From Bdellovibrio sp. GT3 (lineage in GTDB: Bacteria > Bdellovibrionota > Bdellovibrionia > Bdellovibrionales > Bdellovibrionaceae): DNA of 64,000 nucleotides. This document shows, one piece after another, positions 26,197-34,643 of this stretch. The translations under genes were made by a program, and so were the position numbers. Under the pieces are notes generated by a model. The model saw nothing but the letters and a program-made list of their open reading frames with translations, was not told the DNA's origin and searched no databases. The stretch is taken from contig NZ_JBBNAD010000005.1 of the NCBI RefSeq assembly GCF_037996765.1, positions 1,210,001-1,274,000 on the forward strand, read 5' to 3'. Within the stretch, counting starts at the first letter, position 1. The number at the start of each line of letters is the position of its first letter.

Positions 26197-26931
26197 ATGT
26201 CGCAAATAGATCAGTTTTTGGCGTCGTTAAAAAGGGCATTGAAATCAAAAAACATTCTCTACCGCGATCTGGCAAAGCCTCTGGGGCTCAGTGAATCCAG
26301 CGTTAAACGTATATTATCCAGTAAAAGCTTAAGCTTGGAGCGATTGGAAGAAATTTGCAGAGTGGCGGACCTCAGTTTTTCTGAGGTGGTGAAGTCGGCG
26401 AATCTTGAAGATGGTAATCAGGTTTATCTTCTGACGCAGGAGCAGGAGAGCGCTCTGGCGGAGAATGCGCGCTTGTTGCATTATTATATGCTGCTTCATG
26501 ATGAGCGCACTCCGCAAAAAATTGAAAAGGAATATCAGATTTCCAAGATTGAAGCCCAAAAATACCTGTTTCAGTTGGACCGTCTTAATCTGATCGAATT
26601 GCATCCACGGGATAAAGTTAAATTCAAACGTCAGGGATTTTTGCGATTTCGCAGAGATGGGCCCATCGGCCGCGCTTTGTTTGAACAGATGAAGGCCACG
26701 TATTTGATGTACGATTTCAAGCCTGAGGATTTTGTGCGCTTCACGTTGCTTAAGATCAGCCCGTCGACTTTGGCGAAGTACAAAGGAAAGCTCGAGAAGC
26801 TGGCAATGGAAATGCAGGAAGACTCGCGCTTCGATGCGCAACACAACACGGCGACGGTCGATGCAGGTGTGTTGATGGCTTATCGTCCTTGGACGTATTC
26901 CTATATGGGTGCTATCAAAAAGAAAGATTAA
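26197..26931 (+). CDS. XRE-type helix-turn-helix regulator
   Basis: This protein has 244 residues from ATG 26197 (TTGGAGG 5 bases upstream). Residues about 4-65 form a Cro/C1-type HTH: LYRDLAKPLGLSESSVKRILSSKSLSLERLEEICRVADLS. The rest contains a second winged-helix-like segment around 105-150 (TPQKIEKEYQISKIEAQKYLFQLDRLNLIEL) and a charged C-terminal helical part. It is probably a transcription factor sensing through the C-terminal region; the ligand is unknown. Its last three codons (AAA GAT TAA) form one copy of the 9-bp direct repeat flanking the insertion sequence, so the element landed at the stop codon without changing the protein. Confidence 0.8.
   Translation: MSQIDQFLASLKRALKSKNILYRDLAKPLGLSESSVKRILSSKSLSLERLEEICRVADLSFSEVVKSANLEDGNQVYLLTQEQESALAENARLLHYYMLLHDERTPQKIEKEYQISKIEAQKYLFQLDRLNLIELHPRDKVKFKRQGFLRFRRDGPIGRALFEQMKATYLMYDFKPEDFVRFTLLKISPSTLAKYKGKLEKLAMEMQEDSRFDAQHNTATVDAGVLMAYRPWTYSYMGAIKKKD
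26923..26931 (+). repeat. Target-site duplication, left copy
   Basis: AAAGATTAA lies immediately left of the insertion sequence and is repeated at 28190-28198. It contains the stop codon of the XRE gene. Confidence 0.7.
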
Positions 26932-26932
26932 G

Positions 26933-26956
26933 AACTGATTTACTTGAATGGTGATA
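26933..26956 (+). repeat. IS terminal inverted repeat, left
   Basis: It begins AACTGATTTACTTGAATGG. It matches the reverse complement of 28164-28187 (AACTGATTCGTTTGAATGG) with mismatches clustered in the middle and one near the inner end. Confidence 0.75.
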
Positions 26957-27150
26957 AATGCGGCGATTTGCCTGGCGCGAGCGGGCCTGCCTTGGTCTCG
27001 TCAGCCTTGCGCCCGCAATTCCGCGACCCGCCATCCTTGGCTCAGCCGTGTCCCGCCTGCGGCGGGTGCGCGCCATCCAGGCGCCCACGGAGGTCGCTGC
27101 ATTTCAGGCACAAGTCTGCCGAGCCCAACTCAGACCCACTCACGCCATGC
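26957..27150. other. GC-rich, hairpin-rich non-coding segment inside the IS
   Basis: GC is about 72% over 26971-27060, against roughly 50% around it. The segment contains a perfect CCCGCC/GGCGGG hairpin with a three-base loop (27052-27066), enclosed by a longer pairing, TGGCGCG (26973-26979) with CGCGCCA (27069-27075). Three plus-strand frames stay open here, as expected for GC-rich non-coding DNA, and none has a good ribosome site. It may be a structured RNA, a transposition-end module or an acquired passenger. Confidence 0.55.
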
Positions 27151-27190
27151 AAATTTCTCAGTTAATTCATTCAGGGTATTCAGATACAGA

Positions 27191-28066
27191 TTAGAACAGG
27201 CAGTATCCATTGTTCTTGGCGATGTAGAGATTAAGACTTAGCTCCAAGTGCTTTGGAAGTTTAGTGGTGCACCAGTTACGGCGTGCCAGGCGTTTGAGGT
27301 GATCTCTTAGTTTTGCACATCGTTGATTTAGGGGGAACAGCGGGTCGTGTTTGGCTTTCTCTGATTTCAGGTGCTTTTGTTCGCGTAGCTTTTCTTTATT
27401 ACCTTTGGATTTGAACTGTTGGTATTTGATCGTGGGGAATACCTTTTCAACGATCGCTGTGTATTCACCCTTTTGGTCAGAGCGTATTTCAGAGGGAGTA
27501 TTGGTTAGTTGGCCCTGTAGTTGCGTCAGAAGTTGTTCGATCTTTTTCTTGGATTCATTCTCCCGGTAGCCGTATTTCTTTCGTGCAGTGTGAGCGGTTT
27601 TCCCGAAAGCGGGAACCCTCCCGACGTGAGCGCCAAGGATTTCATAGTTCTCGTTAACAGCGAGTGCTATGGTAAGTGGTTTGAGTTTGGTGTGTTCGAT
27701 GGACAGCATCTCATCAAAATAGATAACCTCGGCTTTTAGCGTCTTATTCCGATTTACTTGGAGCGCGCGTAGTCCCAGCCAAATAAACTTCTTGTAAACG
27801 GTGATGTAGCTGCAATTTAAGTTACGAGCCGTCTCTCGCAAGGAAACCCCGGCGTTATGGTATTTAACAATAGCATCATTAAGATCCAGTCGTTTTTGTC
27901 GGTAGGTCGGTGAGTGTGTTCGGGTGGAATATCCCACGTTGCAGTCGCGACATTTAAACCGTGGAATATAAGTTTTAGTGATCTTTTTATAGAAGTAACC
28001 GTTCTTTACAAAGAGCAAAGAGCCACAATGGGGGCATTTACGGTGGTGAATGGAGTATTGTCGCAT
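27191..28066 (-). CDS. IS transposase (zinc ribbon, HTH, DDE-type)
   Basis: This protein has 291 residues from ATG 28066; an in-frame TTG at 28087 is possible. The N-terminus is a Cys4 zinc ribbon (CPHCGS, then FKCRDCNVGY). An HTH follows (AGVSLRETARNLNCSYITVYKKF). The catalytic core has Asp in VIYFDEML, a second Asp in EIRSDQKGEY about 90 residues later, and a late basic region (RRNWCTTK) that precedes the likely Glu helix. The gene looks intact (no frameshift), so the element may still be active. The layout resembles IS1/IS1595-type transposases that read as a single ORF. Confidence 0.82.
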   Translation of the reverse strand: MRQYSIHHRKCPHCGSLLFVKNGYFYKKITKTYIPRFKCRDCNVGYSTRTHSPTYRQKRLDLNDAIVKYHNAGVSLRETARNLNCSYITVYKKFIWLGLRALQVNRNKTLKAEVIYFDEMLSIEHTKLKPLTIALAVNENYEILGAHVGRVPAFGKTAHTARKKYGYRENESKKKIEQLLTQLQGQLTNTPSEIRSDQKGEYTAIVEKVFPTIKYQQFKSKGNKEKLREQKHLKSEKAKHDPLFPLNQRCAKLRDHLKRLARRNWCTTKLPKHLELSLNLYIAKNNGYCLF

Positions 28067-28163
28067 ACGAAGCTCTTGCGTATGCAATCATTGGGTTCAC
28101 TCGAGAAACAAATAAATGGCGGGAGATTGTCGATAGTGTCCGGAATTCAATGTTATTCCTCAA

Positions 28164-28187
28164 TATCCCCATTCAAACGAATCAGTT
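28164..28187 (-). repeat. IS terminal inverted repeat, right
   Basis: This is the reverse complement of the left repeat with four mismatches. It lies about 100 bases upstream of the transposase start, so the transposase promoter is probably inside or next to it. Confidence 0.75.
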
Positions 28188-28189
28188 AT

Positions 28190-28198
28190 AAAGATTAA
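28190..28198 (+). repeat. Target-site duplication, right copy
   Basis: AAAGATTAA is identical to 26923-26931 and directly follows the right end of the element. Confidence 0.7.
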
Positions 28199-28286
28199 AC
28201 TTTATACATTTGTTTTATCTCAATTGGGCGGCAATAAGGATGTTCCATCGTTGCCGTTCCTCCACTCGTTTGCAAAGCTCTTGAGC

Positions 28287-29129
28287 ATGAGATTTTTCCA
28301 AATTCCATTTCTGACAGTGTCGCTGATGCTCGTTGCGAGTTTTGCTATGGCCTCCTTTGCCCCGAACTCGATGTTCAATCGTAAAACCACCTCGGGCAAA
28401 AACTTGTACAAAGAACTTATTGCTCAGGGTGTTCCCGAAGAGCCATTAAATTTGCTATTCAGAATGTTCGACTACAATGTGGGCAGAATCCCGAATACAA
28501 AATCTGCGGTGATTGTGGACTACACGCAGTCTTCAGTCCAAAAGCGTCTTTTGTTTTTAAAGTTTGATACGGGCACCATCGAAAGAACTTATGTCTCTCA
28601 TGGTATAAACTCAGGAGTGTTGGAGACCCGCAGCTTTTCAAATCTTATCGACACGTGGAAAAGTTCTTTGGGATTCTATTTCGCCAAAGGCTCGTACAAC
28701 AGCTGGAAGAATGGTCCCTCGCTGAAGCTGGAAGGTATTGATCGGTCCAATAGCAATGCAAAGGACAGGTTGATTGTTTTGCACGGAGCTAAATATGTCA
28801 GTGAGGACTTCATTCTTCGCAATGGTCGACTTGGTTGGAGTCAGGGATGCTTTGCCGTTCAGCCTGAAGTTTTGCAGCCAATTATAAATGCTTTGCAGAG
28901 TGGCAGTTTGATTTTGTCATATCATAAGGATCTGTGGCGCCAGGCCCGGGAGTATCCGAATGATCAGGAAGTGCTGGGCAACGAAGTTGTTCCGCCCAAT
29001 GTAAATACGCGCATCACACCAGAGGAGCAAGTGGAGCCTGAGGTGCCATCTCCCACTCCGCCAACGCCGGTGCCGCCTGGTGCTGGTGAAATTCAGTGGG
29101 TGGACTTACTTGGAATCGAGAGTCCGTGA
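28287..29129 (+). CDS. Murein L,D-transpeptidase catalytic-domain protein (YkuD_2-type)
   Basis: This exported enzyme has about 280 residues from ATG 28287. A signal peptide covers residues 1-22 (FLTVSLMLVASFAMA). The catalytic part has LIVLHGAKYVSEDF (His) and GRLGWSQGCFAVQPEV, where the Cys of SQGC is the nucleophile. This arrangement matches the murein L,D-transpeptidase catalytic domain family, which forms or remodels 3-3 crosslinks in peptidoglycan. In predatory Bdellovibrio, enzymes of this general class act on prey or self wall (known for the genus, not shown here). The C-terminal tail is Pro-rich (PSPTPPTPVPPGAG). A longer frame from 28224 is open, but the shorter start gives the proper signal peptide. 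The gene overlaps the convergent TetR gene by 24 bases. Confidence 0.85.
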   Translation: MRFFQIPFLTVSLMLVASFAMASFAPNSMFNRKTTSGKNLYKELIAQGVPEEPLNLLFRMFDYNVGRIPNTKSAVIVDYTQSSVQKRLLFLKFDTGTIERTYVSHGINSGVLETRSFSNLIDTWKSSLGFYFAKGSYNSWKNGPSLKLEGIDRSNSNAKDRLIVLHGAKYVSEDFILRNGRLGWSQGCFAVQPEVLQPIINALQSGSLILSYHKDLWRQAREYPNDQEVLGNEVVPPNVNTRITPEEQVEPEVPSPTPPTPVPPGAGEIQWVDLLGIESP

Positions 29130-29771
29130 GCAGCCATCGACGAAGTAGTACAGCTTGCTTTGGATATCTTCGAGAGACATACCCATTAATATTTTGTCGA
29201 ACAGCATTGAGCCATGAAAGTAAGTGTTAAAGACTTCGATCATTTGGGTGATATCCACGTCCTTGTTGATTTTACCTTGGCTCTTTAAGTCCTCAAGACG
29301 TGCGATGACTTGGGGTACGAAATGTTTATTGGGAGCAATTTCACGAATACGTTTAAGAAACTTTGCATCCACAAGACATTGGCCCAGCACGATTTTAAAA
29401 AACTCCTCGTCCTTTTGGCAATGTTGTTTGAACATATAGTCCACCAGTGCGCGCAGCTCTTCGTGAACTGTTGGCAGTGGTGCGTAGGGTAGGTCGATGA
29501 TTTTGTGCTCTTTGAGATGACTTTCAATAAGTGCAAGCAGAAGCCCCATTTTGCCGTCAAAATAGCGGCCAATGAGTGATTCGTTGATTTTGGCTTTGTC
29601 AGCGATCATGCGTGTTGTAGCACCCTTAAAACCATGCTTTGAGAAAATGTCTTCAGCGGCTTGAAGAAGGCGTTCTTCAGATGCGGAACGGTCTCGCTTT
29701 TTTGTCTTAGTTCGGGAACCAGTCTCTTTTTGATCTGGATTTTTCGATTTAAGTAAAGTTTCGTTTCCCAT
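29106..29771 (-). CDS. TetR-family transcriptional regulator
   Basis: This 221-residue regulator has a basic N-terminal tail, then an HTH at about residues 30-75: LLQAAEDIFSKHGFKGATTRMIADKAKINESLIGRYF. The C-terminal ligand domain ends in IQSKLYYFVDGCSRTL. It is divergent from the TolC/RND genes and shares a 193-base intergenic region containing inverted repeats, so it probably represses this efflux pair (inference from layout). Confidence 0.9.
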   Translation of the reverse strand: MGNETLLKSKNPDQKETGSRTKTKKRDRSASEERLLQAAEDIFSKHGFKGATTRMIADKAKINESLIGRYFDGKMGLLLALIESHLKEHKIIDLPYAPLPTVHEELRALVDYMFKQHCQKDEEFFKIVLGQCLVDAKFLKRIREIAPNKHFVPQVIARLEDLKSQGKINKDVDITQMIEVFNTYFHGSMLFDKILMGMSLEDIQSKLYYFVDGCSRTLDSK

Positions 29772-29812
29772 TTTGAACTCCTAAACACTTTTCTTTAACA
29801 GCGTTAAAGCAT

Positions 29813-29926
29813 TGAAAGTACTTGATAATAGTAAATATATCACGAAAGTGAATTTCAAACAAGTAAGTAATTGCTTGAGTACTTTCAGAAAATGCCGTAA
29901 ATATGTATGTAAGCAAGTGATTACAT
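29813..29926. promoter_or_regulatory. Likely operator region between tetR-type gene and efflux genes
   Basis: TGAAAGTACT (29813-29822) is exactly repeated in inverse orientation as AGTACTTTCA (29878-29887). A second inverted pair, ATGTAA (29907-29912) and TTACAT (29921-29926), encloses eight bases. AAGTAAGTAATTGCTTG in between is partly symmetric. The AT-rich divergent gap fits TetR-type operators overlapping both promoters. Confidence 0.5.
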
Positions 29927-29964
29927 GATGAGTAGTTGCATGTAAGTGGATGAGGAGTTACCCC

Positions 29965-31416
29965 ATGGCAAAATCGGGTCATAAGAGTGAGAGTTGCTTT
30001 GTGCTAAGAGCTGCAGTTGCGTTCGCGTTTATCGCTGTCGCTGCTACGGAAGCGCAGGCAATCAGTTTGAATCAATATCTTCAACAGGTACAAACTGACA
30101 GTAATAGTTATAAGGCCACGACGACACAAGCCGAGGGTAACAATTTGGAATCCCGCGAAGCGGATCTGATCTTTACTCCAAAATTGTTTGCAGAATTTAG
30201 TACGGGATCTGACGGAAAACCAAGTCAGCCAAAAATGTATGATCGTGTTCACACGGACACATATATATTAGGTGTAAGCCAACAGTTCGATTTTGGTTTG
30301 CAAGGTAAATTGTACTACACCTCAACTCGCACCGAGTTCGACAACGCGGGCAGCGCCTTCACAATGAGTAAATACTGGGATGCGGTTCCTAAGTTGGAAT
30401 TGTCTTTGCCAGTTTGGGGTAATGGCTTCGGTCGTACCGCTCGTGCCAATGAAGATCTGGTTCGTCAGGGTAACTACGCAGAACAATATCAAGCTTCCTA
30501 TCAATCCACTGCTTATTTGGCGCAAGCTGAAGCAGCTTATTGGAAATTGTCTGCTTGGGGTGACGTTGTAAGAATTCAAGAGACGGCCTCAAAATCCGCA
30601 CAAGATATTCTTAGTTATGTTCAACGTAAAAGAAGTATGAATCTTGGGGAAAACGCAGACGTCGTTCAAGCTCGTGCCTTGGTTGAGGCCCGCGGCCTGG
30701 AACTTCAAGTTGCAAGAAATGAACAGCGTGAATCCCTTAGAAATTTCAATCGTTTCCTGAATAAGCCAGCGACAACACCGGTGGATAATCTTGAAACAGT
30801 TCCTTATTCAACACTCGAGAAAATTACGGTGCCACAGGCTCGTCCCGGCGAACGTTATGATGTGAAAGCCACTCAGGCTCAATTGCAAACAGCTAAAGCC
30901 AACGCCGTGATCGCCAAAGAGCGTAACAGACCGACTTTGGATATCTATTCCACTTATGCTTTGAATGGTCGTGATGATTCTTATTCTGAAGCGATGAAGA
31001 ATGCTGGTTATACAGATACTGATACAGGCTATGTGGGACTTCGTTTCAATATGCCATTGAACATCGGCGCTGCGAGTGATGCAAAAGCCGGTGCGGATCT
31101 AAACGTCAGAGCAGCTGAATACAATCGCGAATATGCGCTTTACGCTCAGGAGCAAGACTGGATCAATCTGACTCAAAATCTTTCTGATGCACGCGATAAC
31201 CTGGTGTTGCTGGGAAAAATCGAGAACGCACAAAAAACCAAATTGGAAGTTGAAAGAACACGTCTTCGTCAGGGACGTACAACGACTTACCAGGTTTTGT
31301 TGTTTGAACAAGACTACTCCGCAGCGGCTCTTACCCGTGTAAAATCAGCTGCAAATATCCTGGGGCTACAAACGCAAATCAAACTTTACCAAGCCTCTCC
31401 TGAGGAAGGGAAATAG
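29965..31416 (+). CDS. TolC-family outer-membrane efflux protein
   Basis: This outer-membrane channel has about 483 residues. The ATG at 29965 follows a GAGGAG ribosome site. A signal peptide covers about the first 30 residues (AVAFAFIAVAATEAQA). The body has TolC-type coiled-coil helices, for example LAQAEAAYWKLSAWGDVVRIQETASKS and the repeated half QARPGERYDVKATQAQLQTAKANAVIAKERNRPTLDIYSTY. It lies two bases before the RND pump gene, so the two form an exit duct plus pump. Confidence 0.9.
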   Translation: MAKSGHKSESCFVLRAAVAFAFIAVAATEAQAISLNQYLQQVQTDSNSYKATTTQAEGNNLESREADLIFTPKLFAEFSTGSDGKPSQPKMYDRVHTDTYILGVSQQFDFGLQGKLYYTSTRTEFDNAGSAFTMSKYWDAVPKLELSLPVWGNGFGRTARANEDLVRQGNYAEQYQASYQSTAYLAQAEAAYWKLSAWGDVVRIQETASKSAQDILSYVQRKRSMNLGENADVVQARALVEARGLELQVARNEQRESLRNFNRFLNKPATTPVDNLETVPYSTLEKITVPQARPGERYDVKATQAQLQTAKANAVIAKERNRPTLDIYSTYALNGRDDSYSEAMKNAGYTDTDTGYVGLRFNMPLNIGAASDAKAGADLNVRAAEYNREYALYAQEQDWINLTQNLSDARDNLVLLGKIENAQKTKLEVERTRLRQGRTTTYQVLLFEQDYSAAALTRVKSAANILGLQTQIKLYQASPEEGK

Positions 31417-31418
31417 TC

Positions 31419-34400
31419 ATGAGCTTACCTAAACTATCCATCAGCAGACCGATTTTTATTACGTGTGTGACCCTTGCGATCGTGATCGTTGGTTGGGCGG
31501 GCTATAAGTCCATGCCAGTTGATTTGTTTCCGGATGTTTCTATTCCGGTTGTGACTGTACAAACAGTTTATGCGGGTGCAGGTCCTTCTGAAATCGAGAC
31601 ACTGGTTTCGCGTCCTCTTGAAGATGAAATCAGTACGATTTCCGGTATTAAACGTATGACTTCCAAATCCATGGAAGGTGTTTCTCAAGTTATCGTCGAG
31701 TTTAACTCGGACGTTGACGTCAAATACGCGGAACAACAGATCCGTGATAAAGTTAATATTGCTCAGCCGAAGCTACCAGATGAAGTCGATGATTCTGTCA
31801 TCAAGAAATTCGACCCGTCTGATACACCAATTATGATGCTGGCCCTGGTTGCCAAAGGTGATATTGGTTCGGCGGAACTTTACGATATTGCTGATGACGT
31901 TATTTCGCCGCGCTTTGAGCAGGTGAATAACGTGGGCGCCATCGATATCCTGGGTGGTCGCAAAAGAGAAATTCATGTCCTTTTGGATCGCAATAAACTA
32001 AAAAACCGTGAGATGTCTGTTTCTCAAGTGGCGGCACAAGTGGGCGCCATGGGGGAAAACATTCCATCGGGTAAAGTAAACCAAGGTGGCATGGAGCTGA
32101 CGTTCCGTGGTCTTGGTGAATTCCGTAACACGCAGGATGTCGCTGATACTCTGGTGAATTTGTACGGAAATGAAGTGCCGACTCGTGTTTCTGATTTGGG
32201 CACAGTTGCTGACACCCTGGAAGACGAAAAGTCCCGCGCGTTTGTGAATGGCGAAAAAGCGATCTTCCTGCAAGTTTATCGTCAGTCCGGTTCCAATACA
32301 GTAAAAGTTGCGGATGACATTATTAAGCAAATGAATGCGATGGGTCCGGAGCTTGAAAAGCTTCCTGGTAAGCTAGAATTAAGAATGGTCACCAATGCGT
32401 CCCAAAAGATTAAAGACAATCTTTACGACGTAAATGAAACCATCATCATTGCGATTCTTTTGACGGTACTGACGGTATTCTTCTTCCTGGGAAGCCCGCG
32501 TACGACATTGATCACTGCAGTTTCTTTACCGGTTTCCTTGATCGGTTCCTTCATGTTGATGAAGCTTGCCGGTTTCTCTTTGAATATCGTATCGATGCTC
32601 GCGTTGACACTGGCCGTGGGGCTTCTGGTCGATGACGCCATCGTTGTCGTTGAAAATATTTATCGTCGTATGCAGCTGGGTGAAAACTCGCTGGTGGCAG
32701 CGGAAAAAGGGACAGTAGAGATCCAAATGGCCGTTATGGCGATCTCTCTGGTGGTTATCGCCGTGTTCCTTCCGGTGGGTACGATGTCGGGTACCATTGG
32801 TCAGTTTCTGAAGCAGTTCGGTTTCACGATCGTGTTTGCGATGATCATCTCCTGGTTCGTTGCCATGACAATCATCCCGATGTTGACCGCATATTTTGCG
32901 GGTGAAGCTCACGGTGCTCATGGTGCTGGTCATGATTTCAAACCAACAACAATGTATGATAAAACTTTGGGTCGCATGGTTCGTGGTTTTGACCGCTTCC
33001 AGTCCCTTCTTGAAAAGTACTATGAAAAACTTTTGAAGGTGACTCTGCGCCATCCACTTTTGACTATCGGCGCGACATTGCTAATCTTTTTGGGTTCGAT
33101 TTATACAGCAACCAAAGTTCCGGGCGGATTTATTCCAGATGACGACGCCGGCGAGTTGAGTGTGACGCTTGAAATGACTCCGGGTACAAGTTTGGATGGT
33201 ATGCAGGTTGTGGCTGATAAAGTGGATACTTTATTGCGTAGCAATCCATCCATCGAGTTTACGACAAAAATCATCGGTAACATTTATGGTGAGGCGAACA
33301 AAGCCAGCTTCTATGTGAAAATGAAAAATGAAAAGGGCAGAAAGAAAACGGAACTGTTCCGTGAAGAATTGCGTCACGAATTGGCTCAATTCAAAGATGC
33401 CAACCCGGTAGTAAAAAAATACGATGCTACTGGCGGTATGGGTCAGCAGCCGGTGGTTCTGAATATCATGTCGCCAGATCCAAAAGATCTTGAATCAGCG
33501 GCAACAAACATGATTGCAGCGATGAAGGCAGATCCAAGATTTAAAGACGTGGATTCCAATTTCCGTCCTGGTAAGCCGGAGCTTCAAGTTCAATTGAAAC
33601 CAGGTGCTGCTAAAGCTTACGGTATCAATACGACGACGATGGGTGGCGAATTGCGTGCTCAAGTTGAAGGTTTGACGCCAGCGAAATTCCGCGAAAAAGG
33701 TCGTGAGTATGAAGTGCGCGTTCGTTTGCGCGATGATCAGCGTGACTTGAAAGAAAACTTCACGAAGGTCTTCGTTCCGAACGTGAATCGCAAGTTGGTT
33801 CGTTTGAACGACGTGGCAAATGGAGAGCTTTCATCAGGTCCGGCGTCCATCGATCGTATGAATCGTGCTCGCTATATTCAAGTGACCGCGGCATTGGCTC
33901 CGGGTGTGGGTTTGTCCACGGCCATTGCGGATGTGATGAAAATGACTCAAGAGGGTGAGACTAAATTCCCAGCGAGTGTTCGATTGAATCTTGGCGGTGA
34001 GGCGGAGAACTCTGCCGACCTTGCGTCTTCTGCGGGAATGGCCCTGTTGTTTGCGGTGCTGTTCATTTACCTGATCCTGGCGTCTTTGTATGAATCATTC
34101 ATCACGCCAATCACAATCATGGTGGCGTTGCCGTTAGCCTTGAGTGGTGCCTTCGTGGCCTTGTTCCTGGCGAACCAAATGTTGTCCATGTTTGCGATCT
34201 TTGGTTTCTTTATGCTCCTCGGGGTCTCGGGTAAGAATGGTATCTTACTGGTCGATACGGCCAATCAGTTGATGGCCGAAGGCAAATCCAGAGCGGATGC
34301 CTTGGTTCAAGCTGGTAAGACACGTCTTCGTCCGATCCTGATGACTTCATTCGCTTTGATTGCGGGTGTTATCCCTGTGGCGATCGGCATGAATCCAGCT

Positions 34401-34643
34401 TCTAGAACTCGTACGGCTATGGGCTTTGCGATTATCGGTGGTATGATTTCATCGACAATTCTAACCCTCATTGTGGTACCGGCTTTATTCACGTATGTGG
34501 ATCGCTTCAGAGTTTGGGCAAATAAACTTGGCAGCAAATTGACTTCTGCCACTAAAGAAGAATCGATTCATGAGGATGCCAAGGCTGGCGCACCACGCGA
34601 AAGCGGAGTAAGCGACTATGCCGTTACATCACCCGAAAAGTAG
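31419..34643 (+). CDS. RND-family efflux pump (HAE1/AcrB-like)
   Basis: This 1074-residue inner-membrane transporter has 12 helices and two large periplasmic loops. Proton-relay residues are present: the Asp pair in LLVDDAIVVVENIYRRM (helix 4) and Lys in LGVSGKNGILLVDTANQ (helix 10). The N-terminus (ISRPIFITCVTLAIVIVGWAGYKSMPVDLFPDVSIPVVTV) is the usual RND start. Length and motifs favour drug or small-molecule efflux over heavy-metal pumps. No membrane-fusion (adaptor) gene lies in this operon. The 3' end overlaps the NDH-2 gene by 26 bases. Confidence 0.93.
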   Translation: MSLPKLSISRPIFITCVTLAIVIVGWAGYKSMPVDLFPDVSIPVVTVQTVYAGAGPSEIETLVSRPLEDEISTISGIKRMTSKSMEGVSQVIVEFNSDVDVKYAEQQIRDKVNIAQPKLPDEVDDSVIKKFDPSDTPIMMLALVAKGDIGSAELYDIADDVISPRFEQVNNVGAIDILGGRKREIHVLLDRNKLKNREMSVSQVAAQVGAMGENIPSGKVNQGGMELTFRGLGEFRNTQDVADTLVNLYGNEVPTRVSDLGTVADTLEDEKSRAFVNGEKAIFLQVYRQSGSNTVKVADDIIKQMNAMGPELEKLPGKLELRMVTNASQKIKDNLYDVNETIIIAILLTVLTVFFFLGSPRTTLITAVSLPVSLIGSFMLMKLAGFSLNIVSMLALTLAVGLLVDDAIVVVENIYRRMQLGENSLVAAEKGTVEIQMAVMAISLVVIAVFLPVGTMSGTIGQFLKQFGFTIVFAMIISWFVAMTIIPMLTAYFAGEAHGAHGAGHDFKPTTMYDKTLGRMVRGFDRFQSLLEKYYEKLLKVTLRHPLLTIGATLLIFLGSIYTATKVPGGFIPDDDAGELSVTLEMTPGTSLDGMQVVADKVDTLLRSNPSIEFTTKIIGNIYGEANKASFYVKMKNEKGRKKTELFREELRHELAQFKDANPVVKKYDATGGMGQQPVVLNIMSPDPKDLESAATNMIAAMKADPRFKDVDSNFRPGKPELQVQLKPGAAKAYGINTTTMGGELRAQVEGLTPAKFREKGREYEVRVRLRDDQRDLKENFTKVFVPNVNRKLVRLNDVANGELSSGPASIDRMNRARYIQVTAALAPGVGLSTAIADVMKMTQEGETKFPASVRLNLGGEAENSADLASSAGMALLFAVLFIYLILASLYESFITPITIMVALPLALSGAFVALFLANQMLSMFAIFGFFMLLGVSGKNGILLVDTANQLMAEGKSRADALVQAGKTRLRPILMTSFALIAGVIPVAIGMNPASRTRTAMGFAIIGGMISSTILTLIVVPALFTYVDRFRVWANKLGSKLTSATKEESIHEDAKAGAPRESGVSDYAVTSPEK

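Larger units (their letters stand above)
26932..28189 (-). mobile_element. Insertion sequence of about 1.26 kb with zinc-ribbon DDE transposase
   Basis: The element is bounded by imperfect terminal inverted repeats: 26933-26956 and 28164-28187 match at 20 of 24 positions when one is reverse-complemented. It is flanked by the direct repeat AAAGATTAA. It holds one transposase gene on the minus strand and, between the transposase stop and the left end, about 230 bases without a convincing gene, of which about 200 are strongly GC-rich. A 9-bp duplication and a zinc-ribbon transposase fit the IS1/IS1595 group broadly; the exact family is not certain. The ends are defined to within one or two bases, because the outermost bases of the two ends do not align perfectly. 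Confidence 0.8.

Noticed and set aside
26944-27241. Three overlapping plus-strand ORFs of 73-97 codons in the GC-rich part of the IS.
   Set aside because: They are open in several frames at once because stop codons are rare in GC-rich DNA, and none has a proper ribosome site.
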